Source: Elgaria multicarinata webbii
Lineage: Eukaryota; Chordata; Lepidosauria; Squamata; Anguidae
Length of the DNA: 64,000 nucleotides
Assembly: GCF_023053635.1 (NCBI RefSeq)
Contig: NC_086179.1
Coordinates: 15,593,501 to 15,657,500, forward strand
Reading direction: 5' to 3'
This document shows, in pieces, positions 46,227 to 58,027 of the stretch. Positions within the stretch are counted from its first letter, which is position 1. Every line of letters begins with the position of its first letter. The notes below the pieces were generated by a model that did not search any database, was not told where the DNA came from, and saw only the letters and a program-made list of their open reading frames with translations. Both the position numbers and the translations under genes were made by a program.

Positions 46227-46341
46227 CTGCCTCTGTAGTGCTGTTTCTTTGCTGCTTATGTTTACTCAAACCTTCCATGACATCTTGAATTCGCCAAAGC
46301 TCCTTCTGGATTTGAGCACGCTCTATACCAGCTGACTCACT
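46227..46341 (-). CDS. PLEKHA5: PLEKHA5 exon, conserved IQKELWRIQDVMEGL helix
   Basis: Reads SESAGIERAQIQKELWRIQD and then VMEGLSKHKQQRNSTTEA plus one base. Human has TESAGIQRAQIQKELWRIQD and VMEGLSKHKQQRGTTEI. The segment is a predicted amphipathic helix at the end of the coiled-coil region. Acceptor CCTTGGCAG, donor GCAG/GTAAAT. Phase 0 start, phase 1 end. Confidence 0.96.
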
Positions 46342-46439
46342 CTGCCAAGGACAAATGTTAGCATTGAGACAGTTTGTTGCTGTTTCTTAAAAGCATCCAA
46401 GGATTAATTATCCTTAGCTAGTATTATGCAAACTTGTTT

Positions 46440-46680
46440 ATTTCTTAAATTTCTATATTATTGAATAGCCAAAGCTCTCTAGGTGGTTCACAAAAAGTAA
46501 AACCGTAAAATACAACATAACACATAATATAAAAACTTTAAATGTTTTAAACAAAATAAAAACAAGGGGGAAAAGCCAGAAGCAGTGGAAAGATTTAAAA
46601 ACACAATAACATTTCAAAAAGCAAAACCGACAGACTAAAAAGCCTGGGAAAATCACATTTCCTTGGGTTTAAACAATGGC
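46440..46680 (-). mobile_element. L2-clade LINE 3' fragment, worn
   Basis: Plus-strand text GAATAGCCAAAGCTCTCTAG and GTGGTTCACAAAAAGTAAAA is the reversed terminal hairpin and UTR of the 37195 family, followed by A-rich text. Confidence 0.6.
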
Positions 46681-48304
46681 CTTGTGCAGACAACAAATCT
46701 CCCAAGGTTGCCTTTGCTTCTTAAATGCCCTGGGCTGCCTGGAGCTGTTTGCTTCCACCTACCCCAAGACCTGTTCTGAGTGAGGGGAGGGCAATGTGGG
46801 TATGGAGAACAAAGGCAGGACCACGCATTTAATACTCCCTCGGTTAAAAAATATTCTAGTACTAGGACGATTTGTCCTTGTCGAAGGACAAAAGGAGGAC
46901 GTTTAAGCAGGTGCTTGCATGTTATGTTTTGATGATACTTTCTCAAAGTTTTTGTTTCTTAGTTTTGTTAACCAAATTTTGGCAGATGTGATTGTGTTGA
47001 AGTGAGAGGAAAACTGAAAGACTGTACATTTTTTCTAGAGCTTCTTAATCTCTGCCCCAAATTTTGCCTGTACCAGAGACGGAATTGAGATTTTGTTTCT
47101 TCACTACCAATCACTGCATTCAGCCACCTATAGTAACTGGTAGAAATTCAAGTGATTGTTATTGGTCAATCTTTGTCAAATGGAAATACAACATCAGGGT
47201 GTCTTGGGAACTGCAGACATACTAGCATTGTGGAGATAAGGGGTAGTATCCAACAGAGCGTTTACGCCCCTGCCGATTCCCTTCTGCAAGTGGTGGGTCC
47301 TGTAGATTCCATTGTGCAAGTGCGACACACTGCTTATGGGAGCAAGATTGAACATTTCCTCGAGGCAGCCCCAAAACGAGCGGAAACACTAGTTTCTGAA
47401 AGGAGGCAGGTCGATGGAACTCACTTATGGAAGCTCTGCTGACCTGCCGTCTTCCAGAAATGAGTGTTTCCGTTCATTTCAGGTTACCCCTTGCGGAACG
47501 GAATCTGTGGGGTATAGGAGAATCGGTAGGGACATAAGCGGATATTGCTCATGTAAAAAGAGACAAACAGAATAACCTGTTATGATTTAATCTTAGATCC
47601 TTAAACAATGTTGTTTGGACTTCTTCATTCTCGTCAACCAATGCTATCTAATTGATTAGTACCAACAAAGTTGCTAATTGCTGAGAAATGAGGGGTGGGG
47701 TGGGGAATCTCAAAATGATTGTGTGCAAAGCATGGCAGGTGAGACTGAGAAAATCCTAAATTTGTGAAAGAATGGAGTCATTTTATTTAATACTGGAAAA
47801 CAAATTGTAATGTAGAAATCCATATGCAAGCACGTCTGCTTCAATGTTTTGTAATTATCCACTGAGTTTTAATGAGATTGCATATGGAGTTTTGCATAAC
47901 TGCAAGCAGATTTATGAACTATCATTCTTACTTGTTCAGCTACTCCTATGATGGAAGGGGAGAAACAGCAACTTGGCACACAAGAATAAACACCTCCAAT
48001 AGAAATGTGCATAAGCCTCATGTGTATAAGGCCAATGACTGCAACAATGCTGCTAATTCTGATAATTTAAACTGTAGAAAAGTCATCAGTTTGCTTCACC
48101 CAATTATGGTTTACACGTATTTTTACAAAAAAACCCAGCAAACTCTTTACAGATCACATCTATAAGCAGATATCATCGATAAGCAACTCAAAAAACTATG
48201 TTATTGGGTGGCCAATACAAATACCATAAATAAAGAAAACAGATAAATTTGGTATTATATTTGATACAAATTGATCTGATATCGTGTTGAGGTTCTGGTC
48301 GCAC
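46681..48304 (-). other. PLEKHA5: PLEKHA5 intron
   Basis: Apart from the palindromic element at 47232-47552 I see no exon or repeat. Confidence 0.5.
47232..47552. mobile_element. Palindromic DNA element
   Basis: The left part GTTTACGCCCCTGCCGATTC is mirrored by GAATCGGTAGGGACATAAGC on the right. The inner part GCGGAAACACTAGTTTCTG is mirrored by CAGAAATGAGTGTTTCCG. Two nested mirrored blocks and no coding capacity suggest a foldback MITE of about 320 bases. Confidence 0.55.
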
Positions 48305-48406
48305 CTGAACTTCCCCCAGCCGCTCCAGCTGTTCCTGCATGTGGCTCTTTGTGACTGTTACATCATACTCTAGTTTGTCATATTCCCGCCAAGCTCTCTC
48401 AAGCTC
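48305..48406 (-). CDS. PLEKHA5: PLEKHA5 exon, coiled coil ELERAWREYDKLEYDV
   Basis: Thirty-four codons: ELERAWREYDKLEYDVTVTK and SHMQEQLERLGEVQ. Human reads ELERAWREYDKLEYDVTVTR and NQMQEQLDHLGEVQ. This is the most conserved coiled-coil segment of the PLEKHA5/6/7 family. Acceptor ATATATTCAG, donor CAG/GTGCGA; the donor is weaker than its neighbours. Phase 0 at both ends. Confidence 0.96.
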
Positions 48407-48834
48407 CTGAATATATATGTATAGATAAAGAATACGTATATTAGTTTTAATGGTTTGCCCCATTATCAAATGTGCAAATCAAAAACCTGACATCACACAT
48501 GATTAAGAACAATAAACTGACCCTCTGAATGTAATTCAATAGCATTTATTAGATCCTAACAAGTTTTGTTGCAAGAAATATGGTGGGGCTGGATCCTAAA
48601 GGAATAAGGTGGTAGTGGAGCAAACATCGTTAAGTCAATAAGAAACAGTAAAACATTAAAAAAAAAGTAGAAAATAGATTTAGAATTATTTACTTAAATC
48701 GCTCTAATCTAATGAAGGAAATTTTAATTACAGAAGTGCTGAGTGCTGTTCAACCATTCTAACACCTTTAAACTGGTCAGCCAGATCACAGGAAGGCCTG
48801 AGCAGGTTCACTTCTTTGTGAGTAATGTTTCCAT
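48407..48834 (-). other. PLEKHA5: PLEKHA5 intron, nothing recognised
   Basis: AT-rich, no element. Confidence 0.5.
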
Positions 48835-49447
48835 TAGGGCTGTGCACCAGCCCCCCGACCCGCTCCACAGCTCGATCCAGCCCTCCCCCGACCTGCTCTG
48901 GATCGGATCCTGGAGTGAGATCCGAAGGGTCGGATCGTGATTCGCCCTTCATTTTGCCCCCCCCTCCCCATTTACTTGCCTCCACAGTGGACGGCAGGTA
49001 AGTGGGGAAGGGGGAACGAAATGGGGGGAGGGCGAATAAGTCCTCCTCCCTCCTTACCTGGCTCCACCATCCGCCGCCACACGGACCGCGGCGGGCGGCA
49101 GAGCCAGGTAAGGCCCCCCTCCCCCCCGCTTACCTGCCTCCATCACGGTCCAGCGCCGGCTTCAACTGAGGGCCAGGCTTCAAACCGGAAGAGTAGGCTG
49201 TGGCCGTAGCCTGCTCTTCCGGTTTGAGGCTTGGGCCTCAGTTGAAGCCCGCCGCTGGACCACGATGGAAGCAGGTAAGCTCTCCTCCCCCCACACGTAT
49301 CTTTTTCTCGGAGCTCTGGATTGAGGCGAAGGATCCGCTTTGTCTCGATCCGCAGCTCCCCCGACCCCTGATCCATCTCCGCCTTTGGTGGAGGCGAATC
49401 AGGCCGCTCCGCTATCGCTTCTACAAACTGAAGCGAAGCAGAGCACA
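48835..49447. mobile_element. GC-rich palindromic hAT-like element, 613 bp
   Basis: Starts TAGGGCTGTGCAC and is flanked by the exact 8-bp repeat GTTTCCAT (48827-48834 and 49448-49455). The right end GCAGAGCACA lacks the last bases expected from the sister element at 51018. The centre is a near-perfect palindrome (CTCTTCCGGTTTGAGGC against GCTTCAAACCGGAAGAG), set in CG-rich text with repeated TTACCTGCCTCC and CAGGTAAG words. No coding sequence. Confidence 0.8.
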
Positions 49448-49455
49448 GTTTCCAT

Positions 49456-50962
49456 CCCACAAAATGAAAGCTTAACATTCCGGGCAGGGGGCTGCAGTAC
49501 CATGGGGGTGAGGTGTAGATCTCTTCAGGCTTCCTCTGTTATAGCTATGGTCCTCTTCCTTGGATATAATGAGTTGTCTCTCATTTTAGTTCAAGGATGC
49601 TCACGCAATGGGAATCTCCTGCAGCAGGTGGCAAGGTCCACCAATTCCTTGCATCACACTGCGCCCACCTCACATGTCTTTCCCCTTACATGCAGGAGAC
49701 ACTTTTGGTGGGGGGTATAGGAGGTTGCAATTAGTAGGAGGTGGTGGGGAGATTCCCCTTGCGTAAGTGTCCTTGCGCTCATGCTGGCTTTGGTTTCAAC
49801 CCGGTGTCACGGGATTTACAGCTGTGCTATATGTTCCTTTTAAGTGCTTCATTTCTCCAAATGGAGGAAAAGAAAAACATCAGCAGTAGTAAGGCTTGCT
49901 TTATAAAAGCTTTAAACCTCTTTAGAAGTCCAAGGACTGTTTTGCTGGGCCACTAACATAGAGGAATGGTCATGAAGCCGCTAAGAATAAATGGCAAACA
50001 CAAGCATGAGACTTTCTTTCTTTCCTGAATAGTAGCTGTGTTAGTCTCTAGCAGCAAATACAATGAAGAATCTTGTGACATCTTAAACACTAATGGATAT
50101 ATCTATTCTGGCATAACCGTTCGTTAGTTATTTGAAGGCTGTTCGTTAGTTATTTGAAGGCTGTATACTCTCTCCAGCAAGGAAGCACTGATCATCTCTC
50201 ACCCACCCTACCGGGATGAGAGAGAAGGATAGGGCAAGACTACAGGTATCCTACAGAATGGCTACCTCCCATCTGGTATGTGGGGACAGGATACTACACT
50301 ATCAGTGCTGATTTGGGACTAGAACAAATGTAATGCTAAGGAACCATTTGGGTTTTTTTCCCCCTTTCAAGAAACCTCTAAATATGTCTTCTTATTCAGT
50401 TCATTTTAATTCCTGACTGATGAAAAGCTCTGCAATGTAAATTAGGATATACTCAAATGCTATTCCTTAGTAACTCCACAAATACCAGGATTGCTGGCAA
50501 TATTTAAATCCAGATTGCCAAACTGAGATTCCCAACACCACAGATGAGGTTGATAACTAGTGGAGACACTGGCAAAAAGTTCAGTGGCATTCAGATGGGA
50601 GTGGCAGGTGGAAAGGCTAGGGATCAGAGTTATCCTAACTGGTAGGAAAAGAAGTGCAGCAAGATTTGGTGGTGGTGGGTTTCCAAGCTTTGAATAGTAG
50701 TGAAGTAGTACTGGATTGTCAGTAGGGACAATTTGATCAGAAACATTGGATTATACGTGGACAACATGTATGTGGCCCCCACCACTGAAATTCACGCCAG
50801 CAAAAAAAAACCAAGCAGTTCACCACTATGGAGCGTCAAATATGTCAGATTTAAAAAAAAATTCAAGCTAAATTTGACCTATTTACCACTCTGTACCTTC
50901 TATAGAGAAATAAAAAGGTCAAATTTACCTTGAGAACAAGCTAACTTGGACCTACTTACTGC
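49456..50962 (-). other. PLEKHA5: PLEKHA5 intron with a dispersed repeat
   Basis: About 50028-50165 (GTAGCTGTGTTAGTCTCTAG, then CTTGTGACATCTTAAACAC) matches a common sauropsid repeat. A 22-base unit with GTTCGTTAGTTATTTGAAGG is directly repeated at its end. A related fragment is at 54905-54992. The rest is unassigned. Confidence 0.5.
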
Positions 50963-51867
50963 TCTGTAGTGTCCAATTTTTTTGTTGCCACCCCATGGAA
51001 TTCCACAGGGTGCAGATTAGGGGTGTGCACGGACCCCCCAATCCGCTTCGTGGCCCGATCCTCTTCACGCCGCTCCGCCCGTCTCCCGCTCCGCGGAGCG
51101 AGATCCGGCTTCGCCGCCGTCACTATATCGACGGCGGCGCCAGAGAAACCACCCACCCACCCTGCCCCCTTACCTTCCTCCGTCGCGGGATTCAATTGAG
51201 GCCCCGGTTGAAGCCGGAAGAGGCCTCGGCCTTCACTTCCAGCTTCAACCGGGACGTCAATTGAAGCCGGCGACGGAGGAAGGTAAGCGTCCCTCCTCCC
51301 TGCTCCCTTACCTGGCACTGCCGCCGCCGCTGCATGGATGGTGGTGCCGGTGGTGCCAGGTAGGCCAGACCCCCACCCCGGCCCCTGGCCCAGCCGCCGC
51401 CCCCTTACCTTCCTCCGTCGCGGGATTCAATTGAGGCCCCGGTTGAAGCCGGAAGAGGCCTCGGCCTTCACTTCCAGCTTCAACCGGGGCCTCAATTGAA
51501 GCCGGCGATGGAGGAAGGTAAGCGTCCCTCCTCCCTGCTCCCTTACCTGGTGCTGGCGCCGCCGCCGCCGCATGGATGGCGGCGCCGGCAGCGCCAGATT
51601 AGTCCCCCTCCCCCCCCACTTACCTTCAGGCGAAGCTCCGGATTGAGGCGATCCTCTTCGCCACGCTCCGCCGGCCCCCCAATCCTCTTCACCTCTGCCT
51701 TAAGGGTAGGCGAAGCCCCCCGCTCCGCTCCTGCTTCTCCGGTTCGAGGAGAAGCGGAGCACATCCCTAGTGCAGATTGTGGTGGCAGAAGTGTGGCCCA
51801 TGGGGGAATCGGGGGGGGGGGGGCGGCGGCAGAGAATGGCCCCTGAACTCCCCAAAGATGCCCACCC
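50963..51867. mobile_element. hAT-like element hosting a second element
   Basis: The flanks TAGTGTCCAATTTTTTTGTTG on the left (50961 onwards) and AGATGCCCACCCCTG on the right are worn mirrored hAT-like ends. The inner flanks read as one sequence (CCACCCCATGGAATTCCAC, then GTGGTGGCAGAAGTGTGGCC) once the element at 51018-51769 and one duplicated target are removed. Confidence 0.65.
51018..51769. mobile_element. GC-rich palindromic hAT-like element, 752 bp, with internal duplication
   Basis: Starts TAGGGGTGTGCAC and ends GCACATCCCTA, with the exact 8-bp repeat GTGCAGAT at 51010-51017 and 51770-51777. A unit of about 232 bases is tandemly duplicated inside: TTACCTTCCTCCGTCGCGGG occurs at about 51170 and again at about 51402. 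Each unit contains the palindrome around TTCAATTGAGGCCCCGG and CAATTGAAGCCGG. It is a sister of 48835-49447. Confidence 0.85.
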
Positions 51868-52174
51868 CTGCTTTAGATTGATCATGCTCAATCTTATTTA
51901 AAAACTGACTAAAGCTTTAACAGCTAGCACACATCTCTACAATTGTTAATCAGTTTCTAAAATAAAGACATTATTTTCTTCCACTGTAGTAAAATGACCC
52001 CCTTCCCTTTCCTATGCCACATGAGGATTGGTAAATCAAGACAAATTAATGTTTGCTGGATTGTGATAAAGAACAAATCCATAGACAGCTAATTAAAAAA
52101 AAAAACCTACACAAAGAACCATTGCTTAACACACCACTGAGTTTTACTAGCTGGAGAAAAATTGCATTACTTAC

Positions 52175-52324
52175 CGCAGTAGCTCGAGACACTTCTCGAC
52201 AAGTGCTAAGGAGTCCGTTCTGTAAATCATCTCTCTGTAAGATGACATTCTGTATGGCGGCTGGATTTTCTGCATTCATTTCTATCTCTTGACTGGCTGA
52301 TAGCAAAGCTTGCTCAAGCGTGTA
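52175..52324 (-). CDS. PLEKHA5: PLEKHA5 exon, coiled coil YTLEQALLSASQEIEM
   Basis: Fifty codons, phase 0 at both ends: YTLEQALLSASQEIEMNAEN, PAAIQNVILQRDDLQNGLLS and TCREVSRATA. Human reads YTLEQALLSASQEIEMHADN, PAAIQTVVLQRDDLQNGLLS and TCRELSRATA. It lies in the coiled-coil region that supports self-association in this family. Acceptor TACCATAG, donor GCG/GTAAGT. Confidence 0.97.
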
Positions 52325-52460
52325 CTATGGTAATAAAAAGAATAGTTTTTAATGTTCTGCATCATTGGACTGATTTCCTTTTTTACTTCACTTATCAGTG
52401 TTCTGATAATAAAGCGTGCAAAATAACATCCATTTGGGGTAATAAATATAATTATCCTAC

Positions 52461-52541
52461 TTTTTCCTTGTGTAGCTGCTGAAGCTTCTCTTCAAGGGCC
52501 TGCACCACTTTGTCTTGTTCGCATAATCGGCTAAGCTTAGT
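52461..52541 (-). CDS. PLEKHA5: PLEKHA5 exon, coiled coil KLSRLCEQDKVVQALEEK
   Basis: Twenty-seven codons: TKLSRLCEQDKVVQALEEKL then QQLHKEK. Human has AKLSRLCEQDKVVHALEEKL and QQLHKEK. The heptad pattern of leucines and charged residues shows a coiled coil. Acceptor CGCTAG, donor AAA/GTAGGA. Phase 0 at both ends. Only 136 bases of intron separate it from 52175-52324. Confidence 0.96.
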
Positions 52542-52674
52542 CTAGCGTGGAAGAGAAGTTGGTGATAGTAATTAGTGCCACTAGTTGCTTTGCATAAGAC
52601 AACTGATGCACAGTCTGCGCGCGCGCACACACACACACTTATTGAAATAGGAAAATATATATTGGTAGCAGAAT

Positions 52675-53015
52675 TTTTGTGAACCGCCCAGAGAGCTTCG
52701 GCTATTGGGCGGTATAAAAATGTAATAAATAAATAAATAATAACCTTATTACTGTAATCCTAAAGTGGGTATATGAACCAGAGCAGGGTGTTCTTCTTAG
52801 AAATCCATGTATATAACTGTTGTTCTGAGAGCGTGGAAGTCTATGTGTACATCGAGATCTGTTTCAAGGCACGGAATACTTCATACACACCCTGTTTTTA
52901 GCTGTGTATATTCATTGTTTTATAGTGTATGATTTTATCTGTACGCCGCCCTGAGATCCTAGTGATATAGGGCGGGATACAAATGTTTTAAATAAATAAA
53001 TAAATAAATAAATAA
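52675..53015 (+). mobile_element. Two L2-clade LINE 3' tails
   Basis: The first (52675-52742) has the hairpin ACCGCCCA (52683-52690) and TGGGCGGT (52706-52713) and an AATAAATAAATAA tail. The second (about 52900-53015) has CCGCCCT (52946-52952) and AGGGCGG (52969-52975) and a longer AAATAAATAAAT tail. They come from different families. Confidence 0.8.
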
Positions 53016-53759
53016 AATGGGGAATCTATGATGTGTGCACAGTGTATTCCCTATTAGGGGGCAACTTCTGCACATACGGAGCTGTGTGTAGACACTGGAA
53101 CTTCGCAAGATACTAGACCATGACCAACAGAGGATGGTGAAACTTGCAATAGGCTGGTTTATGAAGAAGGGAGGGATGTCTTTTTGGTAGAGCCAAGTGA
53201 GTGGGTAGTTTTTTTTCGTAATACAGACTGTGTGCATTCAGGGCATGGCTATCTCATTATATAATATTGCACAATCCTGTTCTTGAAGATCTGGGATAGG
53301 ATGACCTGTATACTGGAGTGGGGGAAATCAATAATGCTGTTGAATTTATAACGGAACATCTGAAAGATAAACTCAATACAGTTATTCCCCAGTTGTAGAT
53401 CAACAGAGTGATTACTTCTTATGCAGTTATTACACAGGCTACTTTATACAAACAAGAAAGTGTATATTAAGGCTCTGGCCCCACGGTTATATCAAATCCC
53501 ATCTCAGAAAAGCTACTCTGTTTGATCCTATTTTTGAAAGGCAGGGTTCAGAGGTTTCTGATCTTTCAAGGGGGCAACATTTATACAATTTTCACAGCCA
53601 TTCAAACACAGACTCATAGTGCACTCAGCTCTGCGTTAGGAAGTCAGAGAGTTGGGACAAACTAATGTCATGTTCAACTTGAACTATTTTTGCATGAGTC
53701 AAACAAACCAGTTTAATAAAACACTTCAATTCAACATGCAGCAAGCTAACAGTACTTAC

Positions 53760-53822
53760 ATCAATATCCAGGTCTTCTGATCTGTATTTGTACAGAGTAC
53801 CCCTACATTCATCTTGTGCCAG
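53760..53822 (-). CDS. PLEKHA5: PLEKHA5 exon LAQDECRGTLYKYRSEDLDID
   Basis: Twenty-one codons, phase 0 at both ends. It reads LAQDECRGTLYKYRSEDL and then DID, against human LSQDEGRGTLYKYRPEEV and DID. Acceptor TTATTATAG, donor GAT/GTAAGT. It joins directly to the coiled-coil exon at 52461. Confidence 0.95.
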
Positions 53823-56800
53823 CTATAATAAGGAAGAACACTGCCATCAAACAACTTCACTAAAATCATGCAAAGCAGAGTACAGTCTAAAGTTAACATT
53901 TAATTAAGCATAAATTACTTCAAATTGAAATGTTAAGCACATAGTATGCCTGAATGCATTTAATCAACACATACACCATGTAAATCTCAGTTTATGATGG
54001 AATGCCAAATATGGATTGTCAGAAAGGGGAAGGTACATCAGAGCTATTTATTCTTGCTATGAAGTTAACCAAAGCTGAGACTGGAATTACGTTCCACTTG
54101 TGATCTTCAGAATTCATAAAAATTACATAAATTTAGTTTTGATAATTGTCCAAACAAGCAAGAACCAAATCAAACAAACAAGCAGATACCAATGATTTGG
54201 CATTGTGTAATTATAGATAACAATGACTAAATTTCTAGGTGAGGATATGGATCCCCATTCTGCCTTTATTTTATTTCTTGGAAAAACTCAAGAGTTACTT
54301 GAGATTTACAAAGAAGGACATTATCTGTTGAGACAACACTGAAGACCATAAACACACTGTCTTTGGCATGCAGGTTTGGTGACTTCACTGTACTTCTCTC
54401 AGCTTTGCTTTAAATAAGGCTTTCAACACAACAGGAACAGCTCCTACACTACAAACTCCTTTATCCAAATGCCTAGTGGATATGCAAATATTTCCACCTA
54501 TTTAAAAATTGGATAAAAGGAAGAAATATTTACACAGGGAGGTGCTACATGGAGGAGAAACAGTAGATTCAGATAGTGGAGGATTAAATACTTGGGATTG
54601 TACTGTGGGCTGGAAAAAAAACATTTAAATTTCTAAGCACCAACATGAGTACATGAGATTTCCCAGCCTGACTCTCCTGTATATGGTTCCACTATTATTG
54701 ATTGTACATCCTTCCTCCAAGATTATAAACTGCTAAATAGAGTGGCAGCGAACACAATCAAACTGCATTTGTGAAGGCAGATTGTCAATACGTTAATTTC
54801 TTTCCTCCTCTAGCTTTTAGACTGACTATTAGCAAGATACTTAAAAAAAATAATCTGACAGGACATAACTATGGTCATCCATTTGAGCCATTTCCAGAGA
54901 GGGAAAAGCAAGAACATTGTTGCACCTTGAAGACTAACAAATTTTATAGTCTTTAGGGTGTCACAAGACTCTTTGTTCCATTGGAGCAAATGCATTTTTG
55001 TAACGTATTAATGAATGGGAAACTGGCCAAGTGTGGATGTAACATCCCCAATCTCCTAAGCATTATTAGGTGATTGGGAGTAATCTGCAGGTTCATGTGT
55101 TCCTTGCTGCCTCTCCCCTGCCCTCCATTGTTTAATCATAATTAGGTCTGCACACCAGTACTAACTATGCTTGATAATTAAAAGGACTGCCCAGCCAACC
55201 AGAGTTTAAAACCAACATTTGAAGTAAAGTTTGCCAACTCTAGTTAAGTGACAATCTGGTTAAACACCAATAACAACAAGTGACAACGCGGACATAAATA
55301 TCAGAACTTGTTTAAAGCAGACATGGAAGGTGGGTGAGAGAAGGGGATGAAATTGGCAAAACACAACATGAAACCAATCGTTACATCTGTAACCAGGCCA
55401 GTGTAATGAACATTTTAACCTTATTTACATTAAAGCATACTTGTTCATTGCCCATACATTAATCATGCTCTCTACCTTCACATATATACACAGTATATTT
55501 GTATACAGTATAACATTGTAAGCCTTATCTCTGCTTTTAAGGGACAACTACAAATGCAAGGATGAAGCAGGGGTTTAGCCATACAAGCACTACAACCACA
55601 GAATAGATCCTCAGAAGACTTTTTAAGTGTTTCATTTCAAGGCATATCCTCATGCAAATGCACTGGGTGACAATCTGAGAGTATGCACAGTGTATTAAAG
55701 CCATATAAGTAATCTTGCTTTGAAATGAACATTTAATGGAATGAGTACCAGGGGATGAAAAAGCCACAGCACTGTTGTGTGTCATGAAGATTATAGGTTT
55801 TAATTTGGGATGAAGTTTAGTACCTAACAGGGCTTTCTCATTTTTAAACCCACTTGAAAATGTACTACAGATTCAATCTTGGCAGGAGAAAGAATTGAAG
55901 AATGGAAATATCTTTTTTTAAAAAAAATAAAAATATAGATATGCTCAAACATGGCCAATGTAAATCTGGCCAAGCTCACAACAGCAAAAAGATGAGAAAT
56001 AGGCATTCATTTGCATGAATTACAGAGTGGATATGTACATTTTTGAAAATGCTTTGGCATCCAGCTCTCACTTTCAATGCAACAATTCTGAAAACGTTAC
56101 CAACTGTCTAGCTTTTTAAGCTCAAAACTATCCAGCCCCTTAAAAATACTACTGGTTATCATCTAGTTTCCTTGGAAGATCATCTGTTTATTTAAATATG
56201 TCTGCAGCTTAAAAAGCACAATAATACGGAGACTTGTTTTACAACCACATATTTTCAATAGAACCTCAAATATAATCATGGCAGGGTTTCCTCACAATAG
56301 AGCAAGCCTTACATTTGCATGCTCTCCCCTCGCGTGTACTCCAATTTTCCCCAAACCAGAGTTTGCAGTTGTACCAAAACAGCAAGCCATGTAGTTTGAT
56401 GCTATATGGAACTGAACAATAGCTAGAATGACAGAAGCCAGTCTGTATGCATAGAGTTAAATGAGGCTACTATTGGTACCAGAACTGCAGACTGAAAATG
56501 CATTTAGTCTATGAAAGACTACAGAAGGTGGCAACAGCTTTCAATTTCTCTCAGTAATTTTCTGGGAACCCTGGTGTACTTTTGAAGGATATCAGGGTTC
56601 TTCTTTAGAAGGCTGGTAATGGCAGACATGTTTGCCTGAATAGCAGCTTGCCCACGATATACTGATCTCTCTCACTGATGTCCAGAGCTATTATCAGTTC
56701 ACATGGAACAGAAAAGCCCCAAACATCTGGTCTTTATTAACTGTTTTCCCTACAAAATGCTCCAGAATTCATTGTGATGACCAGGGATTCCTTAGCTGAT

Positions 56801-58027
56801 GGTTCTGTAGCAGAAAGTTAATGCGATAAAAGTTAAGAAGTCCAAAGTCAGAACAGACTTCTCTCGATAGAAAGTGGTGGCAATGTCACCTAAACATAGG
56901 ATCTGATTTTACAAGATTCAAATATACTTGACTCCCTTAGAGAATAATCACAGCAGACTATAAGAAAACTCCAAACATCACCATTACGATTCACTGAAGG
57001 ATTAGGAAAAACACACACCAAAGACATCCCATACCAGAATCTAACCCAAAGACAGAGGCCAACATTGCTATCCAAAATGCTCTTCAGAGAATACAGTTTT
57101 TGCGGAAGATCAGGGTACAGACAGTGACACCTGGTGTCTAAACAACAGCACTTCCTATCATAACTTGCCTTTTAATTCAAGAGTCTCCATCTGAGAGAAT
57201 TCTTGAATGTCCTCCATCTGAGAAGGTTTTCTTAGGATGAAAGAAGCTGCAGCTCTTCCGGGTTTCAGATGGGATATTCCCTGCTTTTTCTTTGGAGGCT
57301 AGGATTGAATTTAGGACCTTCTGAATGCAAAGCATTTGCTCTACCAGTGAGCTGCATCTTGTACAGATACCTCTCTCAGATACTCACTACAGAAGAAGTA
57401 TGGATAGTTATGATAACGTATAGTACATAACAAACTCCATTGTTGCAAGCCTGTAAAAGGTCCTTGCATGAGTGCAAGGCCTTATACATGCATTGATTTA
57501 GCTCATTGTGGTTTCAGAACTCACAGAGCCTGAGGGCATTAAAATAGTTTGGCAACCTTAGAAAGGGACTAATGAGATGATAAAAAATCTCATGTGCAGT
57601 CAAAGAGATGCAGCACATGTATGAGTTATAATTATTATGAAACTCTCACAGTTCCCACGTCAAGTTACACGTGCTTCCTAGTTTCAGTGAAAAGCTGAGA
57701 CCATCACTATCAACATCTTGAAGATGATGTATCGAATCTAATAATTATAAAGCAGAATTAAACAGGCCGAGACTTTGGAAGTACTTGTAGCTCATGTCCT
57801 TCTACTATTGCTATGGTCTCAGAGATGTGGAAAAGGTAGCCGGTAACATGTACTAATTTAACATAAAATCTATCACTTCCTATCTCAGCCTGAAAATATA
57901 CTTGCTCTTGAAGGTCAGTGAAAGGAAGCCGATAACGGTTCTAAGGCATTTTAAAATGAAAATTAGATAAATGCGGAAAGAAGGGACTGATAAAAGAACA
58001 ACCTCTCCTTTGCAGACTTTTAGAGCA
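53823..58027 (-). other. PLEKHA5: PLEKHA5 intron, few elements
   Basis: Contains a dispersed-repeat fragment at about 54905-54992 (TTGCACCTTGAAGACTAAC) and a reversed tRNA-derived SINE fragment at about 57303-57362 (TGCTCTACCAGTGAGCTGC). A small exon (human FLRQRSKISLYC region, from memory) might lie in this interval, but I could not find it. Confidence 0.5.
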
